Shown piece after piece: positions 20,002-29,620 of a DNA stretch of 64,000 nucleotides. The notes below the pieces were generated by a model, which had not been told where the DNA came from, made no database searches, and saw nothing but the letters and a program-made list of their open reading frames with translations. The translations under genes and the position numbers were made by a program. Each line of letters opens with the position of its first letter. Positions within the stretch are counted from its first letter, which is position 1. The stretch lies in the NCBI GenBank assembly GCA_016713085.1, contig JADJPV010000006.1:1-64000 (forward strand). Reading direction: 5' to 3'. The stretch is from Chitinophagaceae bacterium (GTDB taxonomy: Bacteria > Bacteroidota > Bacteroidia > Chitinophagales > Chitinophagaceae).

Positions 20002-20787
20002 CTATACAGCATAGCTGAATTTCTTTTGCAATGCCATAAATAATTTGTCCAGTATTAATCCTACAATTCCGATAATAATGATGGCTACAATAATCTTTGC
20101 AACACTTCCCCCATTAAATCCTTCCTCCCAAACAAAATATCCAAGACCTATACCACCCGATAACATTTCACCCGCAACAATGACCATCCATGCCACACCA
20201 ATTGCCAAACGCAACCCCGTAAGTATATGCGGTAAAGTGAACGGTAACATTATTTTCGTGAGGTACTTCCACTTTGAAAAACCAAAAGCTCTTCCAACAT
20301 TCTTATGATCCTGCGGTATTGCTGAAACACCAAATGCTGTATTGATAACTGTTGGCCAGAGTGAACAGATAAAAATCATGAAAATGCTTGCAGCTGGAGA
20401 GTCTTTAAAAATCGCCAGCCCCAATGGAAACCATGCTAATGGTGAAACAGGGCGAAGTATCTGAACAATAGGATTTACAATAGCCATCATTGTTTTGCTG
20501 GAACCCATTAATAAACCCAATGGTATTGCTATTATACTTCCCAATCCGAAACCAATACCCACCCTTGCAAGTGAACTCAGCAGTTTGGTGCCAATCCCTT
20601 TCACATCCGGTTCATTCTGCATCGGATTTTGCATCACTTCCTTAAAAGTGATCCAGGTCATCCGTGGATTGGGAATTTCATTCTTCGTGTAAAAGGAAAT
20701 CACCTCCCAAATTGCGCCCACTAACAACAGCCCCGCAGCAAAGTATACAACTGATAACAATGTTTTTATTGTGAATATTTTTTTCAT
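20002..20787 (-). CDS. Nitrate ABC transporter permease (NrtB type)
   Basis: Inner-membrane permease of 261 aa. Membrane segments can be seen at about 12-28, 73-95, 105-125, 130-150, 190-215 and 230-250. The EAA coupling loop (GVSAIPQDHKNVGRAFGFSKWKYL, about 153-176) contacts the ATPase. It is a BPD-type permease of the NrtB/SsuC/TauC group. It lies between the binding-protein gene (33 bases upstream) and the ATPase gene (30 bases downstream), the normal NrtABD arrangement without a fused NrtC. Substrate assignment rests on the operon. The frame is intact. Confidence 0.92.
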   Translation of the reverse strand: MKKIFTIKTLLSVVYFAAGLLLVGAIWEVISFYTKNEIPNPRMTWITFKEVMQNPMQNEPDVKGIGTKLLSSLARVGIGFGLGSIIAIPLGLLMGSSKTMMAIVNPIVQILRPVSPLAWFPLGLAIFKDSPAASIFMIFICSLWPTVINTAFGVSAIPQDHKNVGRAFGFSKWKYLTKIMLPFTLPHILTGLRLAIGVAWMVIVAGEMLSGGIGLGYFVWEEGFNGGSVAKIIVAIIIIGIVGLILDKLFMALQKKFSYAV

Positions 20788-20820
20788 ACTGAATGATTTA
20801 TTTTTGTTAGCGATACAATG

Positions 20821-22029
20821 TTATCTTTTTGTTGTCTTGAGGTATGCCGAAGGATTGTTCGGATCAAACGGTACATCGTAAGTTGTTTTAAACGTCTGCA
20901 TATCAGGTTGCACAGGAACACTCATTTCCTTTGCCACTTCTGCATACAAATCGTCCAGTATTAATTTTTCAGCAATGCCTTTGTAATCAGGATCTGATTT
21001 TAAATAACCAAAACGTACATACTGAGCAAGGAACCAGATAGCGTAAGATTTTTTAGGCATGTTCACAATACCGTTATTGTAAAACATCATATAATCATCT
21101 TTATATTTCTGTACGCCTAATTCACAACCCAGATCATTAGAACCTTTTAATCTTGCTTCAATAACCTGCATAGGAGCATTTACATAATTAGGTTTAGTTA
21201 GCCATGACGCAGCTTTCGAACGGTTGCCCATTACATCGAGCCATTTACAGGCTTCAATAATTGCTTTCATTACTTTTTTCAAATCACCTCTGTTATTGGC
21301 TGCAAAAGCTGAATTAACCACCAATGCTTTCTCGGGATGATTTTTCCAGATGTCCTGCGATGCGATATGTGTAAAGCCAATATTCTGCGCAGCAGCTACA
21401 CCATTCCATGGCTCACCAACACTGAACCCTTCCATATTATCTACCCGCATATTTGCCACCATTTGCGGGGGCGGAATGGTAATGATACTTACAGATTTCT
21501 GGTTGATTCCGGCAGCTGCCAGCCAGTTGCGTAACCATATATCATGTGTGCCGCCCGGGAAGGTCATAGCAAATGTTACTTCCTTACGACCCTGTACATT
21601 CTTTACAGCCCCTGCTGCTTTATTCACTTCTTTAAATCCAACCAGGCCGCAAAAATCTTTGGATAGAGTAATACCCTGACCATTGTTGCTTATAGTCATT
21701 GCAATTTTCATTTCACTGCCTGCCTTACCACCAAAACCGGTATAAACAGACAGAGGCATGGAGAATAAACAATGTGCACCGTCAATTTCTCCGTTTAATA
21801 TTTTGTCTCTTACAACTGCCCATGATGCTTCTTTCTCGAGCTCAACATCTACACCGTATTTTGCGAAGAGCCCTAACTCTTTGGCTACTACGAGCGGAGC
21901 ACAATCGGTAAGAGAAATAAACCCCAGTTTAATTTTCCGGGATGCTGTATGTATTTTAAAAGAAGTAACACCGGTGAGTAAACAGGTAAGTGTTAAAAAA
22001 AGTATTGCTTTTGTTATGATTGATTTCAT
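20821..22029 (-). CDS. Nitrate-binding periplasmic protein (NrtA type)
   Basis: A 402-residue extracytoplasmic substrate-binding protein. The N-terminal signal peptide (hydrophobic 8-23) lacks a lipobox Cys, so it is probably free in the periplasm. The mature part has the NrtA-like opening KLGFISLTDCAPLVVAKE, then FPGGTHDIWLRNWLAAAGI and GFSVGEPWN, which are nitrate/bicarbonate-binding family hallmarks. It hands nitrate to the permease encoded next. Preceded by the porin gene with a 44-base gap, it suggests a chain from the outer membrane to the cytoplasm. The frame is intact. Confidence 0.92.
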   Translation of the reverse strand: MKSIITKAILFLTLTCLLTGVTSFKIHTASRKIKLGFISLTDCAPLVVAKELGLFAKYGVDVELEKEASWAVVRDKILNGEIDGAHCLFSMPLSVYTGFGGKAGSEMKIAMTISNNGQGITLSKDFCGLVGFKEVNKAAGAVKNVQGRKEVTFAMTFPGGTHDIWLRNWLAAAGINQKSVSIITIPPPQMVANMRVDNMEGFSVGEPWNGVAAAQNIGFTHIASQDIWKNHPEKALVVNSAFAANNRGDLKKVMKAIIEACKWLDVMGNRSKAASWLTKPNYVNAPMQVIEARLKGSNDLGCELGVQKYKDDYMMFYNNGIVNMPKKSYAIWFLAQYVRFGYLKSDPDYKGIAEKLILDDLYAEVAKEMSVPVQPDMQTFKTTYDVPFDPNNPSAYLKTTKR

Positions 22030-22073
22030 TGTTGTAAGTTTTAATAACTGGGTTAAATTTTCGCTATTACCTA

Positions 22074-23672
22074 TTATTGTTTAATTGCCACTGGCTTCGT
22101 ATATAAAAAATCAGGGGTAAACCGGATCATTGCATAAAACCAATTCCCTGTTTTTCTATACGTATCAGCTGCTGCATCTGTAGTTGCCTGTCCTTTGGCA
22201 AAAGCCATGCTCTTTGTGGTATTCATAACTGAGTAACCCAATTCTATATTGGTAAACTTGTTCATGTTATAGTTGATCAGTAAATCAATTTCATTGCCCA
22301 GGTTTTTATCAATCAATGTTGCGTCTGCTTTTTTCATGTCTTTGTCAATAGAGAAAAGATGAAAATCAACTCCTGCTGTGAATACATTTCCAGCGTACTT
22401 AAATTTCAGATAAGGGTTTTTTAATCCACCTGCAGGCGAACCTGTACCTACATAGAAATAGTCCATAAAGCCCCAATGACGGTGCGGGGTGCCATACAAT
22501 GGATCAAACTTTTCATCATTCGATGTAGAGGCATCATTTCCACTCAGCACATCAAAACCGGGAGTGAAACTTATTTTCCCTTTCTGATACGTTGCAGAAA
22601 CTGTGTAGTGATAAGCATTTTTCATTTTAACTCCATCACGATTTTTACCACTTTGTGCATAGTAAGCAGCCTGTATGGCAATTTTTCCAAAACCAGATGC
22701 GTTGCCAATTGTATGGTTGATCATTAAACCATATGTATAGCGGTTAAATGTTCCGGTATAATCAAACATATCAGAAGCACCGGCTGAAACAAATCTTCTT
22801 CCATATACATAACCGGCAGAAGCGCTTCCTACAGAATCTAATTTATATTTACCAAACATGTCGTTGAAAAATAAAGCGGAGAACTTCGTTTGTTTTATTT
22901 TTTTACTGATGTACAAGCTGGCAAATGATTTATAATCTTGGTTACCACCATTCGTAGTTGGTGGGTTAACCCATACAGGTGCTCCTGTTTTAGCGCTGTT
23001 ATTACCGGCACTACCTGCCGCTGCCATTGGTAAAATACCGGCTGGTGTGGGAACCAGAACACCCAATGAATTTTTTACATAAGCCGGAATATTGGCCGGA
23101 ACATAAGATGTATTTGTTATGCCAAAGGCATCTGAGTTTTGATTAAATGCATAGCCTAAATCTATCTGGCAACCTTTATGAACTGTTTTTAATAAGGCCA
23201 TATCGTGACGACGCCCCTGCTGCAGCCAATCAAGATTTCCAATTAACCTTACATCATCATAAATTAATTCCTGCCGCCCGATCTTTAAACTCATCAGATC
23301 AATTCCTTTTGTTTTGATCGTTGTATCTGCTTTGTTGAACAGTGTTAAATCAGCCCAGCCTTCATGCAGCATTAATCGGTTGCCATCTGCATTAGAAATG
23401 GTTGATGCATCCTGCCCCCATACTCTAACATCCTGAACAGATGCACCAAATGTTAACCTGTCCCATTTGTAACCAAAAATTAATCTTGTACGCTGCGAAG
23501 TAAACACAGCAGGTTTTGAACCTTTCAGTACAAGATTGCCAAGCCCGTTACGTACTTCTGTTCGTGTTCTTAACTGGCCCGTTAATGTAAACTGTGCATT
23601 TGAACTGAACGCATTCAAAAAACATAACAGCATACTTACCCGTAAAGCTTTCTTTTTCAGATTTTTAATCAT
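22074..23672 (-). CDS. Alginate-export-like outer-membrane porin in nitrate operon
   Basis: A 532-residue beta-barrel with a signal peptide (cleaved after SSNAQ). The sequence alternates polar and hydrophobic residues with many aromatic strand ends throughout, and matches the alginate_export style (LTGQLRTRTEVRNG, FGASVQDVRVWGQDAS, LMSLKIGRQELIYDD). It ends in an aromatic-rich strand (WFYAMIRFTPDFLY). No alginate genes are near. The gene lies between nirD and nrtA on the same strand, so I infer an outer-membrane channel for nitrate or nitrite. Related barrels occur in nitrate clusters of other Bacteroidota as I recall them, but the substrate is not provable here. The frame is intact. Confidence 0.8.
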   Translation of the reverse strand: MIKNLKKKALRVSMLLCFLNAFSSNAQFTLTGQLRTRTEVRNGLGNLVLKGSKPAVFTSQRTRLIFGYKWDRLTFGASVQDVRVWGQDASTISNADGNRLMLHEGWADLTLFNKADTTIKTKGIDLMSLKIGRQELIYDDVRLIGNLDWLQQGRRHDMALLKTVHKGCQIDLGYAFNQNSDAFGITNTSYVPANIPAYVKNSLGVLVPTPAGILPMAAAGSAGNNSAKTGAPVWVNPPTTNGGNQDYKSFASLYISKKIKQTKFSALFFNDMFGKYKLDSVGSASAGYVYGRRFVSAGASDMFDYTGTFNRYTYGLMINHTIGNASGFGKIAIQAAYYAQSGKNRDGVKMKNAYHYTVSATYQKGKISFTPGFDVLSGNDASTSNDEKFDPLYGTPHRHWGFMDYFYVGTGSPAGGLKNPYLKFKYAGNVFTAGVDFHLFSIDKDMKKADATLIDKNLGNEIDLLINYNMNKFTNIELGYSVMNTTKSMAFAKGQATTDAAADTYRKTGNWFYAMIRFTPDFLYTKPVAIKQ

Positions 23673-23710
23673 AGTTTTGTTCTGGTTTTTAGATTGTTGT
23701 CAATTTAAAT

Positions 23711-23752
23711 TCTACTCCCCGTCCGAGCTTCCATTTCGAGTCGGGGTTTTTT
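23711..23752. terminator. Intercistronic hairpin between nirD and porin gene
   Basis: CCCCGTCCGAG (from 23717) pairs imperfectly with the CGAGTCGGGG ending near 23746. A run of six T follows on the plus strand. For the minus-strand operon the U-run is on the wrong side, so this is more likely an mRNA-stabilising or processing hairpin than a terminator of the operon. It may also stop antisense transcription. Confidence 0.4.
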
Positions 23753-23771
23753 ATTACTAACTTTTGTTTTA

Positions 23772-24122
23772 TTAATCAGCAATTCCGATAAACACTTTAT
23801 CTCCCTCCACTTTTACAGGAAATGTTTTGATGGTACATTCTTCTCCATTTAAACACTCACCGGTTCTTAAAGAAAAAGTTCTCTTATGAAAGGGGCAGGC
23901 CACTTTTGGTTCTTCACCCTGTGTACCGATCATACCACGGCTCAATGCCATTTGCATACGATGCGGACATTCATTTTGAGTGGCATACCATTCATCACGG
24001 CGGGTAAAATGAAACAAAGCGATTTGTTCGTTTTTATACTTTACACATACTCCCCCGTTTTGAGGAACATCTTTTGCTGAACATGCATAGAACCAGGTCA
24101 ATACTTTTTCTTCTGTCATCAT
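23772..24122 (-). CDS. nirD: Nitrite reductase small subunit NirD
   Basis: A Rieske-like subunit of assimilatory NAD(P)H-nitrite reductase, 116 aa. The fold is that of Rieske [2Fe-2S] proteins and the ligand residues appear present: NECPHRMQMALS (Cys-x-His, about 51-62) and ACPFHKRTFSL (Cys-x2-His, about 79-89). Many NirD proteins have lost these ligands, so this one may carry a cluster. It acts with NirB encoded 196 bases upstream to make ammonium from nitrite. The frame is intact. Confidence 0.92.
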   Translation of the reverse strand: MMTEEKVLTWFYACSAKDVPQNGGVCVKYKNEQIALFHFTRRDEWYATQNECPHRMQMALSRGMIGTQGEEPKVACPFHKRTFSLRTGECLNGEECTIKTFPVKVEGDKVFIGIAD

Positions 24123-24156
24123 TTTTGATAAAAGTTTATCTGTTGCTTATACTAAA

Positions 24157-24188
24157 GCAGGCCCGTCCGGCCGGCTATCCGGGCAGGC
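24157..24188. repeat. GC-rich palindromic spacer between nirB and nirD
   Basis: A 32-base stretch made almost wholly of G and C around the palindrome CCGGCCGG, flanked by GCCCG ... CGGGC arms and GCAGG/GCAGG repeats. It lies in an otherwise AT-rich 196-base gap. It looks like a REP-type element that would fold in the nirB-nirD message and could set different subunit amounts. I found no second copy in the window. Confidence 0.4.
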
Positions 24189-24318
24189 AATCGTTAACTA
24201 AAATGGCTTTGGCTTTTTTAAAAACTGGCAAACAATCGTGTAAGAATGTTTTTAAGGGAAAGGATCATTATCTACAGTATGGCAAATCATTGAATCAAAG
24301 AAAGCAAGCAACCCGGTA

Positions 24319-26817
24319 TTACTTCCACTCTTTTGCTTTCTTCTGTTCTCTCATTTCATCAAACTTCACAGATGGATCTTTTTCTTCGGGTGCATTCACA
24401 AAATGACTGAAACGTTTTCTTAACTCCGGCGTTTCAATAGCAGCCTTCCACTCACACTCATACGTATTTACATGGTTGATCATATCAGCTTCCCATTGTG
24501 CATTCATACCCAATGCATCATTCACAACAACTGATCTTAAATAATCAATTCCTCCTTCCATTTTATTCAGCCATGTAGCAGTACGTGTAAGCGGATCAGC
24601 AGTTTTTACATAAAACATTAAGAAACGGTCTAAATATTTAATACAGGTTTCTTCGTCAATATCAGTTGCTAATAACAAAGCATGCTGCGGCTTACTTCCA
24701 CCATTTCCGCATACATAAAGATTCCAGCCTTTCTCTGTAGCAATGATGCCGAAATCTTTGCTCTGTGCTTCAGCACATTCACGAATACATCCGCTTACAC
24801 CACCTTTTAATTTGTGTGGTGAACGCAGACCACGGTAACGCTCCTCAACTTTTATTGCAAAGCTTACACTGTCATGTAAACCAAACCTGCACCAGGTACT
24901 GCCCACACAACTTTTACTGTACGTAAACTTTTACCATATGCATGACCACTTTCAAAACCTGCTTCTATTAATTCTTCCCAGATATTTGGCAGATCGCTGA
25001 GGTGAGCGCCAAACAAATCAATACGCTGACCTCCTGTAATTTTTGTATAGAGATTATATTTTTTTGCCACCTGCCCAATGACGATTAATTTATCAGGAGT
25101 AATTTCTCCACCTGGAATACGTGGCACAACAGAATAGGTTCCTCCCTTTTGTATATTGGCCAGGAAACGATCATTACTATCTTGTGCAGTATCATTTCCT
25201 TTTTTCAGAATCACTTCATTCCACAAGCTGGCAAGAATAGATGCAACAGGTGGCTTGCACAATTCACAACCATCACCTTTTCCAAACATATTCAGCACTT
25301 CTTCATAGGTTGTGAGTTTGTTTATTTTCACCAAATCAAATAACTCCTGTCTGCTGTAATCAAAATGTTCGCATAAAACATTCCTTACAACTTTTCCCTG
25401 TGTTTTCATGGTGTGAACCATCAAATCTTTCACCATTGGTACACAACCGCCGCAACCTGTTCCGGCTTTTGTACACTTTTTAATAGCATCTACTGTTTCA
25501 TAACCCAATTCAACAGCGCCGCAAATAGCACCCTTGGTAATTGCTTCACAGCTGCAAATCACAGCATCATCGGGCAATCCAATAATCCCAGCACCAGCTG
25601 ACTCTTCACCACCTCTTGAACCCAATATCACATCTTCAGGATTGGGTGGCAACACAACTTTGTTCTTGCACGTTTGCAGCAACATATTGTATTGTTCTGC
25701 ATCTCCAACCATAATACCCCCTAATAATGTTTTTCCATCTTCACTGATATTGATGCGTTTGTAAACACCTTTATGATTATCATTAATTGCAATTGTTTTT
25801 ATTCCATTCCCACTGATAAACGGATCACCAAATGAAGCTACATCTACACCAATGAGTTTGAGCTTTGTACTCATGTCATATCCCCTGAACTCTTTGTCGG
25901 CTTCAAACAAATTATCTACTACTACCTGAGCCATTTCATAACCAGGGGCTACAAGTCCATAAATCATATTATTATATAAGGCACATTCTCCTATTGCATA
26001 AATCGATGGATCAGATGTCTGCAATCTTTCATTCACAAGTATCCCGCCTCTTGGCCCAACTTCAATTCCTGATAACTTCGCCAGTTCATCTCTTGGTTTA
26101 ATACCTGCACTGATGACGAGCATATCAACATCGATAATTGTATCATCTGAAAACTTCATCCCGTTAATACAACCATTGCCCAATATTTCAGAAGTATTTG
26201 TGCTGGTCAATACTTTTAATCCGAGGCTTTCTAATTTTCCTTTTAATAAATTACTGCCAGCTTCATCAATCTGTCTTGGCATGAGTCGTGGAGCAAATTC
26301 TATTACTGTTGTATCTGTAACTCCCAGATCAATCATTGCTTTTGCTGCCTCCAGTCCCAATAAACCACCGCCGATCACTGCACCTTTTTTTGCTTTCTTT
26401 GCATAGGCAGTCATCAGCTCCAGATCTTCAATTGTTCTGTAAATAAATACACCGTCTTTTTCAGTACCCGGAATTGGAGGGACAAATGCTGCCGAACCGG
26501 TAGCAAGAATTAAAACATCATATGAAACTGAAAGTCCTTTTGTGTGAGAGGATCGTTTTAGAAGCACGGTCTATTTGTGCAACAGGATCGGCCAAATGAA
26601 GTGTGATATTATTTTCAGCATACCAGCTGGCGGGCGCCATTGTTAAATCTTCAGCAGATTTACCTGCAAAATATTCGCTGAGGTGAACACGGTCGTAAGC
26701 GGGGCGAACCTCTTCACCAAAAACGGCAATTTCAAATTGATAGGGGTTCGATTTGTCAATTAATTTTTCACAAAACTTGTAACCCACCATCCCATTACCA
26801 ACAATGACAATCTTCAT
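24319..26817 (-). CDS. nirB: Nitrite reductase large subunit NirB (two indels)
   Basis: Cytoplasmic NAD(P)H-dependent nitrite reductase, about 832 aa. The start at 26817 (MKIVIVGNGMVG) places the FAD-binding GxGxxG at the N-terminus. Domains in order: FAD/NAD reductase (GAVIGGGLLGLEAA), two BFD-type [2Fe-2S] regions (VICSCEAITKGA ... GTGCGGC), nitrite/sulfite ferredoxin-like half-domain, and the sirohaem/[4Fe-4S] site (CVGSTWCRFG, then GGVSGCIRECAEAQ). One extra A at 26538-26541 and one missing A near 24908 break the frame. The errors cancel in length (833 codons). Reduces nitrite to ammonium. It is first in the nitrate operon and is preceded by the FNR-like box. It needs sirohaem made via cobA. 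Confidence 0.95.
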
Positions 26818-26931
26818 GCTAAAAGAATTTAAAATCAATAAATAATCTATAGCATGGCAAGAAATCGTTACATTAAAATAAATTATATTTAATACCTGTA
26901 AACTTTAAAAGCCCTAAAAGTCATCATTAAA

Positions 26932-26947
26932 TATGATCTATATCATA
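26932..26947. promoter_or_regulatory. FNR/Crp-like box between nirB and crp genes
   Basis: TATGAT-CTAT-ATCATA, a perfect inverted repeat with the FNR half-site core TGAT-N4-ATCA. It is 115 bases upstream of nirB and about 275 upstream of the divergent Crp/Fnr gene. No clear TAnnTTTG element is visible for nirB, but a TTTAAAGTTTA stretch about 40 bases nearer the gene would place the box at about -41, the class II activator position. A second, looser palindrome, TTAC-ATAA-GTAA, lies near 27130-27141, closer to the regulator gene. The rest of the 383-base gap is AT-rich, with nothing else I can support. Confidence 0.6.
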
Positions 26948-27221
26948 AATTTAACTATTTTTTCAAATATTTCATCAACTTTAAAAAATATTTTACATAG
27001 ATTTATTTTTAATATTTGTAATTGACTCTTATGCTCATGCCTTTAAAGCTTTTATGGATATTCAAAGAAAGATTCATTTGCATGTATGATTCTTAATAGA
27101 TTTGCGAACAACACTGTTTACGAATATGTTACATAAGTAATGTTGTAAAGAATGGGAGTTTATGCATTAAAAGTTAGGAAACAACATTACCCGAAGTTTA
27201 TCATATATTATTATAGCACAT

Positions 27222-27910
27222 ATGAAGAAAACCAAAAAACCCTGCGACCTTAAAAGTTGTTCCTTTTGTAGACTCTGTTTAAAAGAGTGGCTGCCAGCCA
27301 TCGATTTAAACAGGCAAACATTGCAGATAAGCAAAGGCCAGACATTTATTCAGGAGGGTGAAAAGGTTACGGGAGTATACTTTGTATATGAAGGTGCAGT
27401 AAAAGTGCATAAGCAGTGGGGAGAAAAAGAACTGATTGTACGCTTTGCTAAAAAGGTGACATTGTTGGTCACAGGGGTCTTGGGAATGATATTTATTACC
27501 CTGTTTCAGCAACTGCTATTGAACCTTCTGTTGTATGTTTTATTGAAATTGATTTCTTTATATCCTCTTTGAAAGTAAACCAGGACTTTTTGTTTCAGCT
27601 AATGATGTTCTTTGCAGAAGAATTAAAAGTGTCTGAACGTAAAATGCGTAACCTCGCCCATATGCCGGTGAAGGGACGTGTTGCTCTTGCTTTATTAACA
27701 CTGCACGAAAAATTTGGGGTAAAGCAAGATGGCGAGATTGATCTTACCCTAACAAAGCAGGACCTTGCTTCTTATACCGGAGCTACTTACGAAACAGTAT
27801 TCAGAATATTAAATGAATTAGCAGAAGAGAAGTTGGTAAAGCTTTCCGGTAAAACAATTGCTATCCTCAATAAAAAAAAGCTGACAGAAATTTCAAGTAA
27901 ACCAGAATAA
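27222..27910 (+). CDS. Crp/Fnr-family regulator with N-terminal Cys cluster (one indel)
   Basis: A regulator of about 229 aa after restoring one base near 27453 (A-run before GGTGACATTGTTGG). The cyclic-nucleotide-like barrel spans about 25-145 and a Crp winged helix about 155-225 (DLTLTKQDLASYTGATYETVFRIL). Before the barrel is PCDLKSCSFCRLC: four Cys in 12 residues, similar in place to the iron-sulfur ligands of FNR, though the spacing differs. It is divergent from nirB across a gap holding an FNR-like box, and ends one base before the end of cysI. Likely role: control of nitrate/nitrite assimilation, perhaps in response to oxygen or nitric oxide. Confidence 0.88.
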
Positions 27911-27911
27911 A

Positions 27912-29603
27912 TTATTGCGCCTGTAATTTTTTTTCAGGTTCAGTTATTATCCATTTTCGATTTGAAAAATCACCAAAGGTTTCACCGGCTTTCTGTTCAG
28001 TTTTATACGCTTTAAATAATTCGTCCAGTGTATTTAATATCTGTTCTTCGTTTAGGCTGTCTTTATACTTTGCATTTAAACGTTCCCCAACTCTATCACC
28101 ACCAATATGTAAATTGTATTGTCCGTAAGCAGTTCCTACAAAACCAATTTCAGCTGCCGGTGATCTTCCGCAACCATTGGGGCAACCTGTCATACGTAAA
28201 ATAATTTCTTCATTCTGCAGAGAGTGTTTCTCCAACAATGGTTCTATTTTATCAATCAAAGAAGGAAGATAGCGTTGTGCTTCAGCAAGTGCCAGCGGAC
28301 AGGTGTTAAATGCAACACAGGCCATTGCATTTTTGCGTAATGCGCCTGCATGATCAGTATGTGCAATCACTCCAAACTTAATAAGCAACTCTTCAACAGC
28401 TGCTTTATCTGGTTCTGCAATATCTGCCAGTATCAGGTTCTGGTTACCTGTAAACCGGAAATTTGCTTTCCCTGTTTTTGCAATTTCAAGCAAAGCTGTT
28501 TTTAATGCAATCTTTTCATCATCCAGCACTCTTCCATTTTCAATAAAGACTGAGTAATACCATTTGCCTTCATGATTCTGTTTCCAGCCGTAATGATCTT
28601 TGCGATCGGTAAAAGTGTATGGCTTTGCTTCTTCCAATTGAAAGCCGCAACGTTTTTCCAGTTCAGTTCTGAATGCATCCGCACCGAATTTATCAATGGT
28701 ATATTTTAACCTTGCAAGCTTCCTGTCACTTCTGTTTCCATGATCCCGTTGAATGGTCATTACTTCATAAACTGCTTTCAATACATTTTCTGTACTAACA
28801 AACCCAAGAACAGTGGCAAGTCTTGCATATGTATTCAAATTACCATGTGTAGAGCTTAATCCACCACCTGCAGCTATATTGAAACCCTTTAATTGATTGT
28901 TCTCGATAATTGCTATTAAACCAACATCATTGGTTAATACATCAATATCATTATTGGGAGGAATCGCAATTCCTACTTTGAATTTTCTTGGCAGGTAACG
29001 ATCCTGGTATAAAGGATCTTCTTCGTTCTTATCTGCTATCTGTTCTTCATCCAGCCATATTTGATAATAAGCTCTTGTTTTTGGCAAAGCCATTACACTG
29101 ATCTTGTCTGCATATTGAAACACTTCTTCATGTATTGCAGATTCTTTCGGGTGTGCACTGCAGGTCACATTCCTGTTTACATCACCACAAGCAGCAATAG
29201 AATCAAGATGCAATGTATTAAAAGACTGAATGGTTGGCTTGATCTCTGACTTTAAAATACCATGCAGTTGTACCGTTTGTCTTGTTGTGATTTTAATTGT
29301 ACCTGTTGAATGTTCACCGGCAACATGATGCAGACCAATCCATTGTTCAGGCGTTAAAAAACCACCGGGTAGACGCAGACGTATCATGAACGAATACAGC
29401 CATTCTAATTTTTTTGCACTGCGTTCTTCTCTCCTGTCACGGTCATCCTGCTGATATAATCCATGAAACTTGATCAGAGACTGATCATCTTCATATAAAG
29501 CACCTGTCAGAGCTTCATCCAGGCTTTCCTTCAAAGTTCCTCTCAAACCATCGCTTGATGTTTTGATACGTTCAACAGCTGATAAATTATTTTTTTCGCT
29601 CAT
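27912..29603 (-). CDS. cysI: Sulfite reductase hemoprotein CysI
   Basis: Sirohaem/[4Fe-4S] subunit of NADPH-sulfite reductase, 563 aa, reducing sulfite to sulfide. The ferredoxin-like half-domain contains LPGGFLTPEQWIGLHHVAGE and TTRQTVQLHGI. The metal-binding cysteines are in ACVAFNTCPLA (about 430-440) and MTGCPNGCGRSPAAEIG (about 475-491). These two pairs are the expected ligands. It lies 17 bases after cysJ as the last gene of the sulfur operon, and ends one base from the convergent Crp gene. A nitrite-reductase role is unlikely since NirBD is present and CysJ is adjacent. The frame is intact. Confidence 0.95.
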   Translation of the reverse strand: MSEKNNLSAVERIKTSSDGLRGTLKESLDEALTGALYEDDQSLIKFHGLYQQDDRDRREERSAKKLEWLYSFMIRLRLPGGFLTPEQWIGLHHVAGEHSTGTIKITTRQTVQLHGILKSEIKPTIQSFNTLHLDSIAACGDVNRNVTCSAHPKESAIHEEVFQYADKISVMALPKTRAYYQIWLDEEQIADKNEEDPLYQDRYLPRKFKVGIAIPPNNDIDVLTNDVGLIAIIENNQLKGFNIAAGGGLSSTHGNLNTYARLATVLGFVSTENVLKAVYEVMTIQRDHGNRSDRKLARLKYTIDKFGADAFRTELEKRCGFQLEEAKPYTFTDRKDHYGWKQNHEGKWYYSVFIENGRVLDDEKIALKTALLEIAKTGKANFRFTGNQNLILADIAEPDKAAVEELLIKFGVIAHTDHAGALRKNAMACVAFNTCPLALAEAQRYLPSLIDKIEPLLEKHSLQNEEIILRMTGCPNGCGRSPAAEIGFVGTAYGQYNLHIGGDRVGERLNAKYKDSLNEEQILNTLDELFKAYKTEQKAGETFGDFSNRKWIITEPEKKLQAQ

Positions 29604-29620
29604 GGCTGAATTGATCTCTT

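Noticed and set aside
23711..23752. Terminator splitting the nitrate operon between nirD and the porin gene
   Set aside because: The T-run is on the plus-strand side only, so it should not stop minus-strand transcription. It is kept as a hairpin with low confidence.
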